This document shows, piece after piece, positions 1 through 5,861 of a stretch of DNA of 5,861 bases. Positions within the stretch are counted from its first letter, which is position 1, and every line of letters starts with the position of its first letter. Source of the stretch: an uncultured Clostridia bacterium (GTDB lineage Bacteria; Bacillota_A; Clostridia; Christensenellales; Aristaeellaceae); the NCBI GenBank assembly GCA_946408865.1, contig CAMJTZ010000125.1, forward strand, positions 1 through 5,861, in the 5' to 3' direction. The notes below the pieces were generated by a model that had not been told where the DNA came from, searched no databases, and saw only the letters and a list, made by a program, of their open reading frames with translations. Both the position numbers and the translations under genes were made by a program.

Positions 1-1378
1 TCCCCCGGTCCGTGTAGAGCTTCACGGAGGCCGCCTGGCGCTTCTCGTCGTTGGTGTAGTAGATCTTCTTTTCGGTCTTGTCGAAGTTCGCCGCCTTGTA
101 TTCCGCGATCGTCGCGTATTTCCCGTCGGTCTTCTTCAGCAGGATCGCGTCCTTGACCTGGTCATAGAACTTGCTGTCCTTGATCGCGCCGTACTTGACG
201 AAGGGCGCGATGTCGTCCCAGTATCCCTCGTAGGTCTCCCGCTCGGTGTTCATCAGGCTGTTCAGCTTGTCGGCCACCTTCTTGGTGATGTGCGCGCTGA
301 TCTTCTTGACGTAGCCGTCGTTCTGCAGGAAGGAACGGCTCACGTTCAGCGGCAGGTCGGGGCAGTCGATCACGCCCTTGAGCAGCATCAGGAATTCCGG
401 AATGACTTCCTTGATGTTGTCCGCCACGAACACCTGTCCCGCAAACAGCTTGATCTGCCCTTCGTGGGTGCCGAAGTCGTTCTTCAGCTTCGGGAAATAC
501 AGGATGCCCTTCAGGTTGAACGGATAGTCCACGTTCAGGTGAATCCAGAACAGCGGATCGTCAAAGTCCATGAATACCTTGTGGTAGAAGGACTTGTATT
601 CCTCGTCCGTGCAGTCCGCCGGCTTCTTCAGCCACAGCGGCGCGGTCTCGTTGATCTGCTGGGGTTTCGGAACCTCCATAACCTTTTCGGTCTTCGGCGT
701 GCCGTCCTCGTTCTTCTCGTCCCCGACCGGCACTTCCTTTTCAACAGGTTTCGCGTTCGCGTCCTCAAGCAGGATGGGATACGCCATGTAGCCGCAGTAG
801 CGGTTCAGCACCTCCCGCACCTTCCACGTTTCAAGGAACTCCTTTTCCTCCTCGGTGATGTGCAGGATGATGTCCGTGCCGTGCTCCTTCCGGCAGCCTT
901 CGGAAATCGCGAAGCCCATTCCGTCCTCGGATTCCCAGTGCACAGGCTCGGCGCCTTCCGCGCAGCTCAGCGTCTCGATCTCAACCTTTTCGCTCACCAT
1001 GAATACAGAGTAGAATCCCAGTCCGAAGTGGCCGATGATGTCGCCCTTCTCTTCCGGCTTGTCCTCAAACTGCTTCATGAATTCGCTCGCGCCGGAGAAA
1101 GCCACCTGGTTGATGTATTTCCGTACCTCCTCGTCGGTCATGCCGATGCCGGTATCGGAAATGCGGATGATCTTCTTTTCCTTGTCAACCGTGACGGTCG
1201 CCGCCATCTTCTCCTCGCTGTCCGGATGCAGCATCCGGAATTTGGTGATGGCGTCGCACGCGTTGCTGACGGCTTCCCGCAGGAAAATATCCTTGTCGGA
1301 GTACAGCCACCGTTTGATTACGGGCATAATATTCTGCGCATCAATCGATACGGATCCTTTTTCGTTTTTAATTGCCAT
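1..1378 (-). CDS. htpG: Molecular chaperone HtpG (bacterial Hsp90), 3' end outside window
   Basis: Cytosolic ATP-dependent dimeric chaperone that remodels client proteins. The reading frame gives 459 residues from an ATG at 1378 with no stop before the window edge; by comparison with the family (about 620-650 residues) the rest of the middle domain and the C-terminal dimerisation domain are missing. GHKL ATPase motifs are visible: FLREAVSNACDA (31-42, with the usual catalytic Glu35 and Mg-binding Asn39), DTGIGM (75-80, adenine-contacting Asp75), GHFGLGFYS (116-124) and GTDIILHI (167-174). The middle domain carries DLPLNVSR (341-348), whose Arg348 matches the gamma-phosphate-sensing Arg. A charged Lys/Glu/Asp-rich linker lies at about 204-240. 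The ATG at 1378 (MAIKNEKG) is chosen because AAGGAAG lies 10 bases upstream; an in-frame ATG at 1399 overlaps that site and is unlikely. A perfect CIRCE upstream points to HrcA control. The family assignment is secure; client specificity cannot be read. Confidence 0.96.
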   Translation of the reverse strand, partial: MAIKNEKGSVSIDAQNIMPVIKRWLYSDKDIFLREAVSNACDAITKFRMLHPDSEEKMAATVTVDKEKKIIRISDTGIGMTDEEVRKYINQVAFSGASEFMKQFEDKPEEKGDIIGHFGLGFYSVFMVSEKVEIETLSCAEGAEPVHWESEDGMGFAISEGCRKEHGTDIILHITEEEKEFLETWKVREVLNRYCGYMAYPILLEDANAKPVEKEVPVGDEKNEDGTPKTEKVMEVPKPQQINETAPLWLKKPADCTDEEYKSFYHKVFMDFDDPLFWIHLNVDYPFNLKGILYFPKLKNDFGTHEGQIKLFAGQVFVADNIKEVIPEFLMLLKGVIDCPDLPLNVSRSFLQNDGYVKKISAHITKKVADKLNSLMNTERETYEGYWDDIAPFVKYGAIKDSKFYDQVKDAILLKKTDGKYATIAEYKAANFDKTEKKIYYTNDEKRQAASVKLYTDRG

Positions 1379-1388
1379 TGTTCTGAAA

Positions 1389-1396
1389 CTTCCTTT
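1389..1396 (-). promoter_or_regulatory. Ribosome binding site of htpG
   Basis: On the minus strand AAAGGAAG is followed by 10 bases and then the ATG at 1378. It decides the start: the alternative in-frame ATG at 1399 lies immediately before this site and would add MKGSFRT with no Shine-Dalgarno of its own. Confidence 0.75.
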
Positions 1397-1413
1397 CATC
1401 TCTGAGCGTATGG

Positions 1414-1425
1414 ATATTGCAATAT
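1414..1425. repeat. 12-bp perfect palindrome in the htpG leader, part of a TTGCAA repeat set
   Basis: ATATTGCAATAT is a perfect palindrome between the predicted htpG transcription start and its ribosome binding site. Its core TTGCAA also occurs at 1432-1437 and 1465-1470, the last being the predicted -35 box. It could be a second operator or chance in an AT-rich leader; no regulator is assigned. Confidence 0.4.
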
Positions 1426-1441
1426 AATGAATTGCAAAGGT

Positions 1442-1470
1442 ATTGTAGCACCCCCGTTCCCCGTTTGCAA
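1442..1470 (-). promoter_or_regulatory. Sigma-A type promoter of htpG
   Basis: On the minus strand, -35 TTGCAA (1465-1470) is separated by exactly 17 bases from -10 TACAAT (1442-1447). Transcription would start near 1435, leaving a leader of roughly 57 bases. The T-run at 1472-1477 just upstream of the -35 box could also act as an A/T-rich upstream element. The CIRCE begins 7 bases upstream of the -35 box, so bound HrcA could hinder RNA polymerase. Confidence 0.75.
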
Positions 1471-1471
1471 G

Positions 1472-1504
1472 AAAAAATTAGCACTCTCCTTACGAGAGTG
1501 CTAA
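1472..1504 (-). terminator. Probable intrinsic terminator of recA, built from the CIRCE palindrome
   Basis: Read on the minus strand downstream of recA, TTAGCACTCTC (1504-1494), loop GTAAG and GAGAGTGCTAA (1488-1478) make a perfect 11-bp stem with a 5-base loop, followed at once by six T residues (1477-1472). This is the form of a Rho-independent terminator, about 38 bases after the recA stop. The stem extends the CIRCE symmetry inward by two base pairs. The plus strand has no T-run after the stem, so any termination is one-directional. Confidence 0.7.
1478..1504. promoter_or_regulatory. CIRCE element (HrcA repressor operator)
   Basis: The left arm TTAGCACTC (1478-1486) and right arm GAGTGCTAA (1496-1504) are separated by exactly 9 bases. 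All 18 arm positions match the CIRCE consensus. CIRCE is bound by the heat-shock repressor HrcA, classically at groESL and at the hrcA-grpE-dnaK operon. Here it lies directly upstream of the htpG promoter, the only gene it could control in this window. Relative to the predicted start site it covers about -43 to -69, further upstream than the common position at or just after the start site. The hrcA gene itself is not in the window. Confidence 0.93.
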
Positions 1505-1522
1505 CAATGTGTCTGAATGCTG

Positions 1523-1541
1523 AAAAATCCGTACGGACGGA

Positions 1542-1542
<1 letters not shown>
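1523..1542 (-). terminator. Small terminator-like hairpin overlapping the recA stop codon
   Basis: On the minus strand ATCCGT (1542-1537), loop CCGT and ACGGAT (1532-1527) form a 6-bp stem followed by TTTT (1526-1523). The stem begins at the last base of the recA TGA codon. It is short for a terminator and may only be a weak first stop before the stronger hairpin at 1472-1504, or a 3'-end stabiliser. Confidence 0.4.
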
Positions 1543-2672
<1,130 letters not shown>

Positions 2673-2680
2673 GCTTTTCA

Positions 2681-2687
2681 TCCTTTC
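2681..2687 (-). promoter_or_regulatory. Ribosome binding site deciding the recA start
   Basis: On the minus strand GAAAGGA is followed by 8 bases and the ATG at 2672. A second in-frame ATG at 2681 overlaps the site and has no room for ribosome binding, and starts further upstream lie ahead of it. This supports MAPKK as the N-terminus. Confidence 0.75.
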
Positions 2688-2700
2688 AGTCTTCACGTAT

Positions 2701-2718
2701 GATCGCCCGGAGGCGATC
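2701..2718 (-). other. Perfect hairpin in the recA 5' leader
   Basis: GATCGCC (2701-2707) and GGCGATC (2712-2718) pair perfectly around a 4-base loop (TCCG in the mRNA sense). The hairpin lies between the predicted recA start site (near 2726) and the ribosome binding site (2681-2687), so it would be the first structure in the mRNA. No T-run follows, so it is not a terminator. It may protect the 5' end or bind a protein as DNA; it does not match a LexA box. Confidence 0.55.
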
Positions 2719-2732
2719 CTGTATTTGCGTTT

Positions 2733-2761
2733 ATTGTATCCCCGGCTCCTTGAAAACACAA
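2733..2761 (-). promoter_or_regulatory. Sigma-A type promoter of recA
   Basis: On the minus strand -10 TACAAT (2733-2738) lies 17 bases after TTGTGT (2756-2761), a weak -35 box sharing only TTG with the consensus. Transcription would start near 2726. The promoter begins 16 bases after the methyltransferase stop, so recA can be expressed on its own. No Bacillus-type SOS box (CGAAC-N4-GTTCG) is visible in it. Confidence 0.6.
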
Positions 2762-2777
2762 GGGGAACAAAACAATT

Positions 2778-3992
2778 TTATCGTCTGTACGCCCGCCGGA
2801 TCCCGGCCGCGTCCGTGGTCATGACGGCCTGGATGCTCCCCTCCTCCGCCCGCAGGGACTGCGTCAGTTCCGAATACCGGAAGGAGCGGGTGAAACGCTG
2901 CTCCGCGTAAAACACGCCGTCCTCGATCCGCCCGGTCTCCCAGGCCTCGAGGTTATCCGCGGGCGTCGCCCTGGCCGGAAACTGTGGATTCTCCATCCGC
3001 AGCCCGTCCATCCGGAAGCGCCCGTTTCCGGGATCGTCCCCGGCCAGCAGTTCCGCCTTCCCTTTGCCGCACGGGCAGATCACCGTCAGGTTCTCCGCCT
3101 TCAGCCGCGACAGCGCGATCGAAACCGCTTCCGGGTTCACGTCCATCCCGGCGAACCGGCACCCGAGCTTCTGCGCCGCCTCGAGCGTCGTTCCGCTCCC
3201 GCAGCACAGGTCCACAACCAGGTCTCCCGCCTTCGTCACCGGCAGCAGGATCCGTTCGAGCAGCTTCAGGGGTTTCTGCGTGGCGTAGCCGGTCCGCTCC
3301 GGGTCCCGCTGCTGCAGCCATCCGATATCGGTCCATACGTCGCCCGGATACACCGGCTCGTCGTCGTAGTAGCGGTATTCCTTCCCGTTGGAGGTAATCG
3401 AGGAGAACATCCGGCCCTGCTCGTCCTTGCCGCGGGCCATGTGGTTCCGCCGCGCCTCCCCGCGGGGAATCGGCACCCGCGTCAGGTCAAAGAAGTATTT
3501 CTCTCCCTTCGCATACAGAAGAATTACGTCGTGTTTCCGGGAAAAATGCCGCCGGCTCCGCCCGCCGCTCTCGTATCCCCAGATAATCTCGTTCAGGAAG
3601 CGGGTTTTCCCGAACACCTTGTCGCACATGATCCGCGCCTGCGCCGCCATGCGCCAGTCGAGGTGCAGGTAAAACACGCCCGTCTCGTTCAGCAGTTCCT
3701 TCGCCGCGCCGGTCAGCCGGCGCAGCAGCCGCAGATATTCCTTTTCGGATGTGTAGCGGTCGTTGTAGGCCGGGTAGCGCGGCGCCGGTGTTCCGGTCCG
3801 CCAGCCCTGCTCGCCGTAGGGCCTGCGGCGCATGAACTTTTCCCCCGTCATAAAGGGCGGGTCCAGGTAGACGCATTGGGCCTGCCCGTACAGCGCGCGG
3901 ATTTCCGGCGGCATCGCCATCACGTTTCCGCACCGCAGCAGGTTCTCTCCCTTTCCGAATACTTCCTTGTCCACGGTGATCTGCTCAAACAT
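2778..3992 (-). CDS. Solitary beta-class DNA methyltransferase (probably N6-adenine)
   Basis: Transfers a methyl group from S-adenosylmethionine to a base in DNA, at a sequence that cannot be predicted here. The protein has 404 residues. The catalytic motif IV, YLDPPFMTG (42-50, DPPF at 44-47), comes before the cofactor motif I, VVDLCCGSGTT (259-269) with GMDVN (282-286); this order defines the beta class, which includes Type III Mod subunits and many orphan enzymes. GVFYLHLDW (105-113) resembles motif V/VI, the basic stretch at about 140-235 would hold target recognition, and TQKPLKLLERIL (238-249) is the usual element before motif I. DPPF favours N6-adenine over N4-cytosine, which usually has SPPY. 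About 100 C-terminal residues (305-404) follow the catalytic core, and I recognise no domain in them. The start at 3992 has AGGAGG 6 bases upstream. No restriction endonuclease, res helicase or specificity gene lies beside it in the window. Confidence 0.9.
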   Translation of the reverse strand: MFEQITVDKEVFGKGENLLRCGNVMAMPPEIRALYGQAQCVYLDPPFMTGEKFMRRRPYGEQGWRTGTPAPRYPAYNDRYTSEKEYLRLLRRLTGAAKELLNETGVFYLHLDWRMAAQARIMCDKVFGKTRFLNEIIWGYESGGRSRRHFSRKHDVILLYAKGEKYFFDLTRVPIPRGEARRNHMARGKDEQGRMFSSITSNGKEYRYYDDEPVYPGDVWTDIGWLQQRDPERTGYATQKPLKLLERILLPVTKAGDLVVDLCCGSGTTLEAAQKLGCRFAGMDVNPEAVSIALSRLKAENLTVICPCGKGKAELLAGDDPGNGRFRMDGLRMENPQFPARATPADNLEAWETGRIEDGVFYAEQRFTRSFRYSELTQSLRAEEGSIQAVMTTDAAGIRRAYRR

Positions 3993-3998
3993 GGGGCG

Positions 3999-4004
3999 CC
4001 TCCT
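3999..4004 (-). promoter_or_regulatory. Consensus Shine-Dalgarno site of the methyltransferase gene
   Basis: On the minus strand a full AGGAGG lies 6 bases before the ATG at 3992. It is the strongest ribosome binding site in the window and fixes the start. Confidence 0.88.
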
Positions 4005-4036
4005 GTTCAGTTTTCGTCGCTTCCGGTCCTTTCTTT

Positions 4037-4065
4037 ATTATACTCCCCTTTCTCTGTGCTTTCAA
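4037..4065 (-). promoter_or_regulatory. Near-consensus sigma-A promoter of the methyltransferase gene
   Basis: On the minus strand TTGAAA (4060-4065, one mismatch to TTGACA) and a perfect TATAAT (4037-4042) are separated by 17 bases. Transcription would start near 4030, leaving a leader of about 38 bases. It is the best promoter match in the window, which suggests substantial constitutive transcription unless a repressor acts here. Confidence 0.85.
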
Positions 4066-4117
4066 TGATTTCCCCTTCCCCCGGGCCCCTTTTTCGTGTT
4101 AAAATAGTTTAATCTGA

Positions 4118-4127
4118 AGTGTACACT
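4118..4127. repeat. 10-bp perfect palindrome in the divergent intergenic region
   Basis: AGTGTACACT is perfectly self-complementary. It lies just after the AT-rich stretch TAAAATAGTTTAAT (4100-4113), which could hold the -10 region of the phosphatase gene, although no convincing -35 box pairs with it. It may be an operator for that gene; at this length chance cannot be excluded. Confidence 0.35.
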
Positions 4128-4139
4128 CTGACTTTTTCA

Positions 4140-4165
4140 CAGGCCGCCGGGTGACTGCCGGCCTG
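4140..4165 (+). other. Hairpin in the 5' leader of the sensor phosphatase gene
   Basis: CAGGCCG (4140-4146) and CGGCCTG (4159-4165) form a perfect 7-bp stem with a 12-base loop, ending 2 bases before the G-rich ribosome binding site. No T-run follows, so it is not a terminator. It could modulate access to the weak translation start (G-rich site, TTG codon), but that is inference. Confidence 0.5.
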
Positions 4166-4167
4166 CC

Positions 4168-4175
4168 GGGGGGAA
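4168..4175 (+). promoter_or_regulatory. G-rich ribosome binding site before a TTG start
   Basis: GGGGGGAA lies 5 bases before the TTG at 4181. It is the only purine-rich site near a start codon of this frame that keeps the first membrane helix. The alternative GTG at 4151 lacks a comparable site, and the first in-frame ATG (4265) falls inside the helix. Confidence 0.6.
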
Positions 4176-4180
4176 TTGTT

Positions 4181-5861
4181 TTGAAGCGACTGAAGCAGCT
4201 GCTTTTCAGCGGAATCCGGAACAAGATATTCCTGCTGATCCTGATTACCATTGCGCTCATCACAATGTCCTTTTTCATTGTCTCCAATTATCAGGGCCAT
4301 CAGCTTTCGGAAATGGCGGCTGAGACCAGCCGCAGGCAGCAGCTTTCCATCGCGGATACAACGGTCTCCGTCATGGTGGAAAACATCCGGGAGCATCTGA
4401 CCCAGACCACACGGCTCAAGGCGCAGACCACGGACCAGATTTTCACCGATGCGCGGGCCCGCGTCCTGATTCTGCGGAATTACGCGGAAAGGCTCTACGC
4501 CTTCCCCGATACCTTTGAGCTCGTGGACTGGTCGGGGCCCATCGCCGATCTGGACGGAGCCCTCGCGCCGATGATGCTCCTCGCCCCGGATGTGGATCCG
4601 GCCGATCCGGATACCGAAGCCGCCGTCGGCCTCCTCGCGAATATGTCCGACCTGATGGTGTCCATCTGTGAGTCCACAATGACGGACGACATCTATATGG
4701 CCATTCCCCAGGGCGCCTTCCTCACCATCAGCAAGCACTCCGGCTCCTGGATCAACCCGGACGGAACCCCGAAGCGCTTTGACGCCCGCACCCGTTTCTG
4801 GTACAGGCAAGCCCTGGAGGCCGGAACCGACGCCATTTTTACGGATGTCGAGACGGATGCGAACACCGGCAAGCTTTCCCTCGTCTGCACGGTTCCGGTC
4901 CGCAATCAGGACGGCGAAATCTGCGCCGTCATCGGCACGGATCTTTTCCTCGACGACATGACGGCAACCATGCGCGCCTCCGACGGGGACAGCGGCTATC
5001 ATCTGATCGTCAATCACGACGGGCACGTTATCGCCTCCTCCCTGGAGGATCCCGCGTTCCGCGTGGAGGTCAGCGGCAGCGCGCCGGACCTGCGCGAGTC
5101 CGATAATGCGGAACTGGCCGCGTTTATCCGGGAAGCCGTGGATGGAAATGTCACAGACGTCACGGCCGTCCCCCTGAAAGACGGCACGTATTATATGACC
5201 AGCATGCCGGTCCGGTCCGTCGGCTGGGCCATGATCTCCGTCTACGACGCGGAAAGCACGACCCGCCCCGCCACGCAGCTGATCGAGCATTACCTGGATA
5301 TCGAGTCGGAAGGCCAGAACGCCTACCGCGCGAAGAATCAGCAGCTGCGCGTCACCATCCTTATCGTCGTCTCCGTCCTGATCGTCATCCTCGGCGCCGC
5401 CGCCCTGATCCAGGGCAAGCGGATCGTCAAGCCGCTCAATACCATGACGGAGCAGATCGCCGGCATGAAGGATGAGGAAATCGAGTTCAAGATGAAGGAG
5501 GACTACCGCACAGGGGATGAAATTGAAATCCTCGCGGATTCCTTCTCCCGTCTCTCCCGCAAAACCATCAATTACATCGGCCAGGTCCGGGAAGCCGCCG
5601 CGGAAAAACAGCGGATCAATTCGGAACTGCGCCTCGCGGCCGGTATCCAGGCTTCCATGCTGCCGCATGTCTTCCCGCCCTTCCCGGACCGCCATGAGTT
5701 TGAGATCTACGCCTCCATGGATCCTGCCAGGGAGGTCGGCGGCGATTTCTATGATTATTTCCTGATCGACAGCGATCATCTGGGCCTCGCCATCGCGGAC
5801 GTTAGCGGCAAGGGCGTCCCCGCCTCGCTGATCATGATGATCTCAAAGGTCATCCTGCAGA
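4181..5861 (+). CDS. Membrane sensor PP2C phosphatase: dCache - HAMP - SpoIIE/RsbU domain, 3' end outside window
   Basis: A probable extracytoplasmic sensor whose cytosolic serine/threonine phosphatase domain would act on a phosphorylated anti-anti-sigma (SpoIIAA/RsbV-like, STAS) protein, by analogy with RsbU and SpoIIE. The window holds 560 codons with no stop. A positively charged N-terminus (MKRLKQLLFSGIRNK) leads into TM1 (about 16-34). Residues 35-390 form an outside domain of dCache type, with FWYRQALEAG (206-215), FTDVETDANTGKLSLV (220-235) and DGEICAVIGTDLFLDDM (244-260). TM2 is at about 391-410, HAMP at about 411-465 (KRIVKPLNTMTEQI; DEIEILADSFSRL), a short coiled coil at 466-485, then the PP2C start LAAGIQASMLP (485-495), with metal-binding Asp522 in REVGGDFYDYF and Asp540 in ADVSGKGVPASL. 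The rest of PP2C, perhaps 170 residues, lies beyond the window. The start is TTG at 4181; an upstream in-frame TGA at 4115 limits alternatives. Divergent from the methyltransferase. The ligand is unknown. Confidence 0.92.
   Translation, partial: MKRLKQLLFSGIRNKIFLLILITIALITMSFFIVSNYQGHQLSEMAAETSRRQQLSIADTTVSVMVENIREHLTQTTRLKAQTTDQIFTDARARVLILRNYAERLYAFPDTFELVDWSGPIADLDGALAPMMLLAPDVDPADPDTEAAVGLLANMSDLMVSICESTMTDDIYMAIPQGAFLTISKHSGSWINPDGTPKRFDARTRFWYRQALEAGTDAIFTDVETDANTGKLSLVCTVPVRNQDGEICAVIGTDLFLDDMTATMRASDGDSGYHLIVNHDGHVIASSLEDPAFRVEVSGSAPDLRESDNAELAAFIREAVDGNVTDVTAVPLKDGTYYMTSMPVRSVGWAMISVYDAESTTRPATQLIEHYLDIESEGQNAYRAKNQQLRVTILIVVSVLIVILGAAALIQGKRIVKPLNTMTEQIAGMKDEEIEFKMKEDYRTGDEIEILADSFSRLSRKTINYIGQVREAAAEKQRINSELRLAAGIQASMLPHVFPPFPDRHEFEIYASMDPAREVGGDFYDYFLIDSDHLGLAIADVSGKGVPASLIMMISKVILQ

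Noticed and set aside
290..1405. A 371-codon open frame on the plus strand across htpG
   Set aside because: Antisense shadow. The minus strand encodes unmistakable HtpG motifs through the same interval, and the plus frame has no ribosome site or recognisable domain.
2673..2759. N-terminal extension of recA by 29 residues from the ATG at 2759
   Set aside because: The extension spans the promoter -10 box, the leader hairpin and the ribosome binding site of recA, and it resembles no RecA N-terminus.
2748..2763. CCTTG/CAAGG inverted repeat after the methyltransferase as a terminator
   Set aside because: The stem is only 5 bp and no T-run follows on the minus strand; it overlaps the recA -35 region.
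4078..4095. GGGCCC followed by TTTTT as a possible plus-strand terminator
   Set aside because: The palindrome is only 6 bp with no loop, so it cannot form a hairpin, and no plus-strand gene lies upstream to need a terminator.
4107..4112. GTTTAA, a look-alike of the sigma-B -35 box, upstream of the RsbU-like gene
   Set aside because: No GGGTAT-like -10 box lies 12-15 bases downstream, so a general-stress sigma promoter is not supported.
4109..5779. A 556-codon open frame on the minus strand, opposite the sensor phosphatase gene
   Set aside because: It is a mirror of a GC-rich coding gene that rarely uses TTA, CTA or TCA codons. Its product is an unlikely mix rich in Gly, Arg, His and Asp with no motif, while the plus strand shows clear dCache, HAMP and PP2C motifs.

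Overview
The window looks like ordinary chromosome from a GC-rich, Gram-positive, Clostridia-like bacterium (Bacillota). This rests on a perfect HrcA operator (CIRCE), purine-rich Shine-Dalgarno sites including one full AGGAGG, vegetative sigma-A type promoters with 17-bp spacers, a RecA with every canonical motif, and an HtpG of a divergent Clostridia-like type. A high-GC gut or rumen Clostridia lineage would fit, but that is inference. No mobile element, CRISPR array, tRNA or rRNA was seen. All gaps between genes are under 200 bases.

Layout. Three genes are read leftwards: a solitary beta-class DNA methyltransferase (2778-3992), recA (1542-2672), and htpG (from 1378, running off the left edge). 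Each has its own recognisable promoter and ribosome binding site, so they are neighbours rather than one tight operon. Reading rightwards from a 188-base divergent intergenic region is a membrane sensor phosphatase (4181 to the right edge), built as TM - dCache - TM - HAMP - coiled coil - SpoIIE/RsbU-type PP2C. It starts with TTG and is cut by the window end. Both edge genes are incomplete here.

The most interesting spot is the 163-base recA-htpG gap. A textbook CIRCE (TTAGCACTC-N9-GAGTGCTAA) sits just upstream of the htpG promoter, which suggests HrcA heat-shock control of Hsp90. The same palindrome, read as RNA from recA, is an 11-bp stem with a 5-base loop followed by six U residues, which is the form of an intrinsic terminator. 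One element may therefore act as a DNA operator for htpG and an RNA terminator for recA. A smaller hairpin with a T-run overlaps the recA stop codon and may be a first terminator.

How the genes relate: RecA (recombination and SOS), HtpG (protein folding under stress) and the sensor phosphatase (probable control of an anti-sigma/anti-anti-sigma switch or second-messenger output) all have stress-related jobs, but nothing in the sequence shows them working as one system. The methyltransferase has no restriction enzyme beside it in the window and is best read as an orphan modification enzyme. I found no convincing evidence of a wholly new system; the candidates worth checking are the dual-use CIRCE and the orphan methyltransferase with its uncharacterised C-terminal segment.
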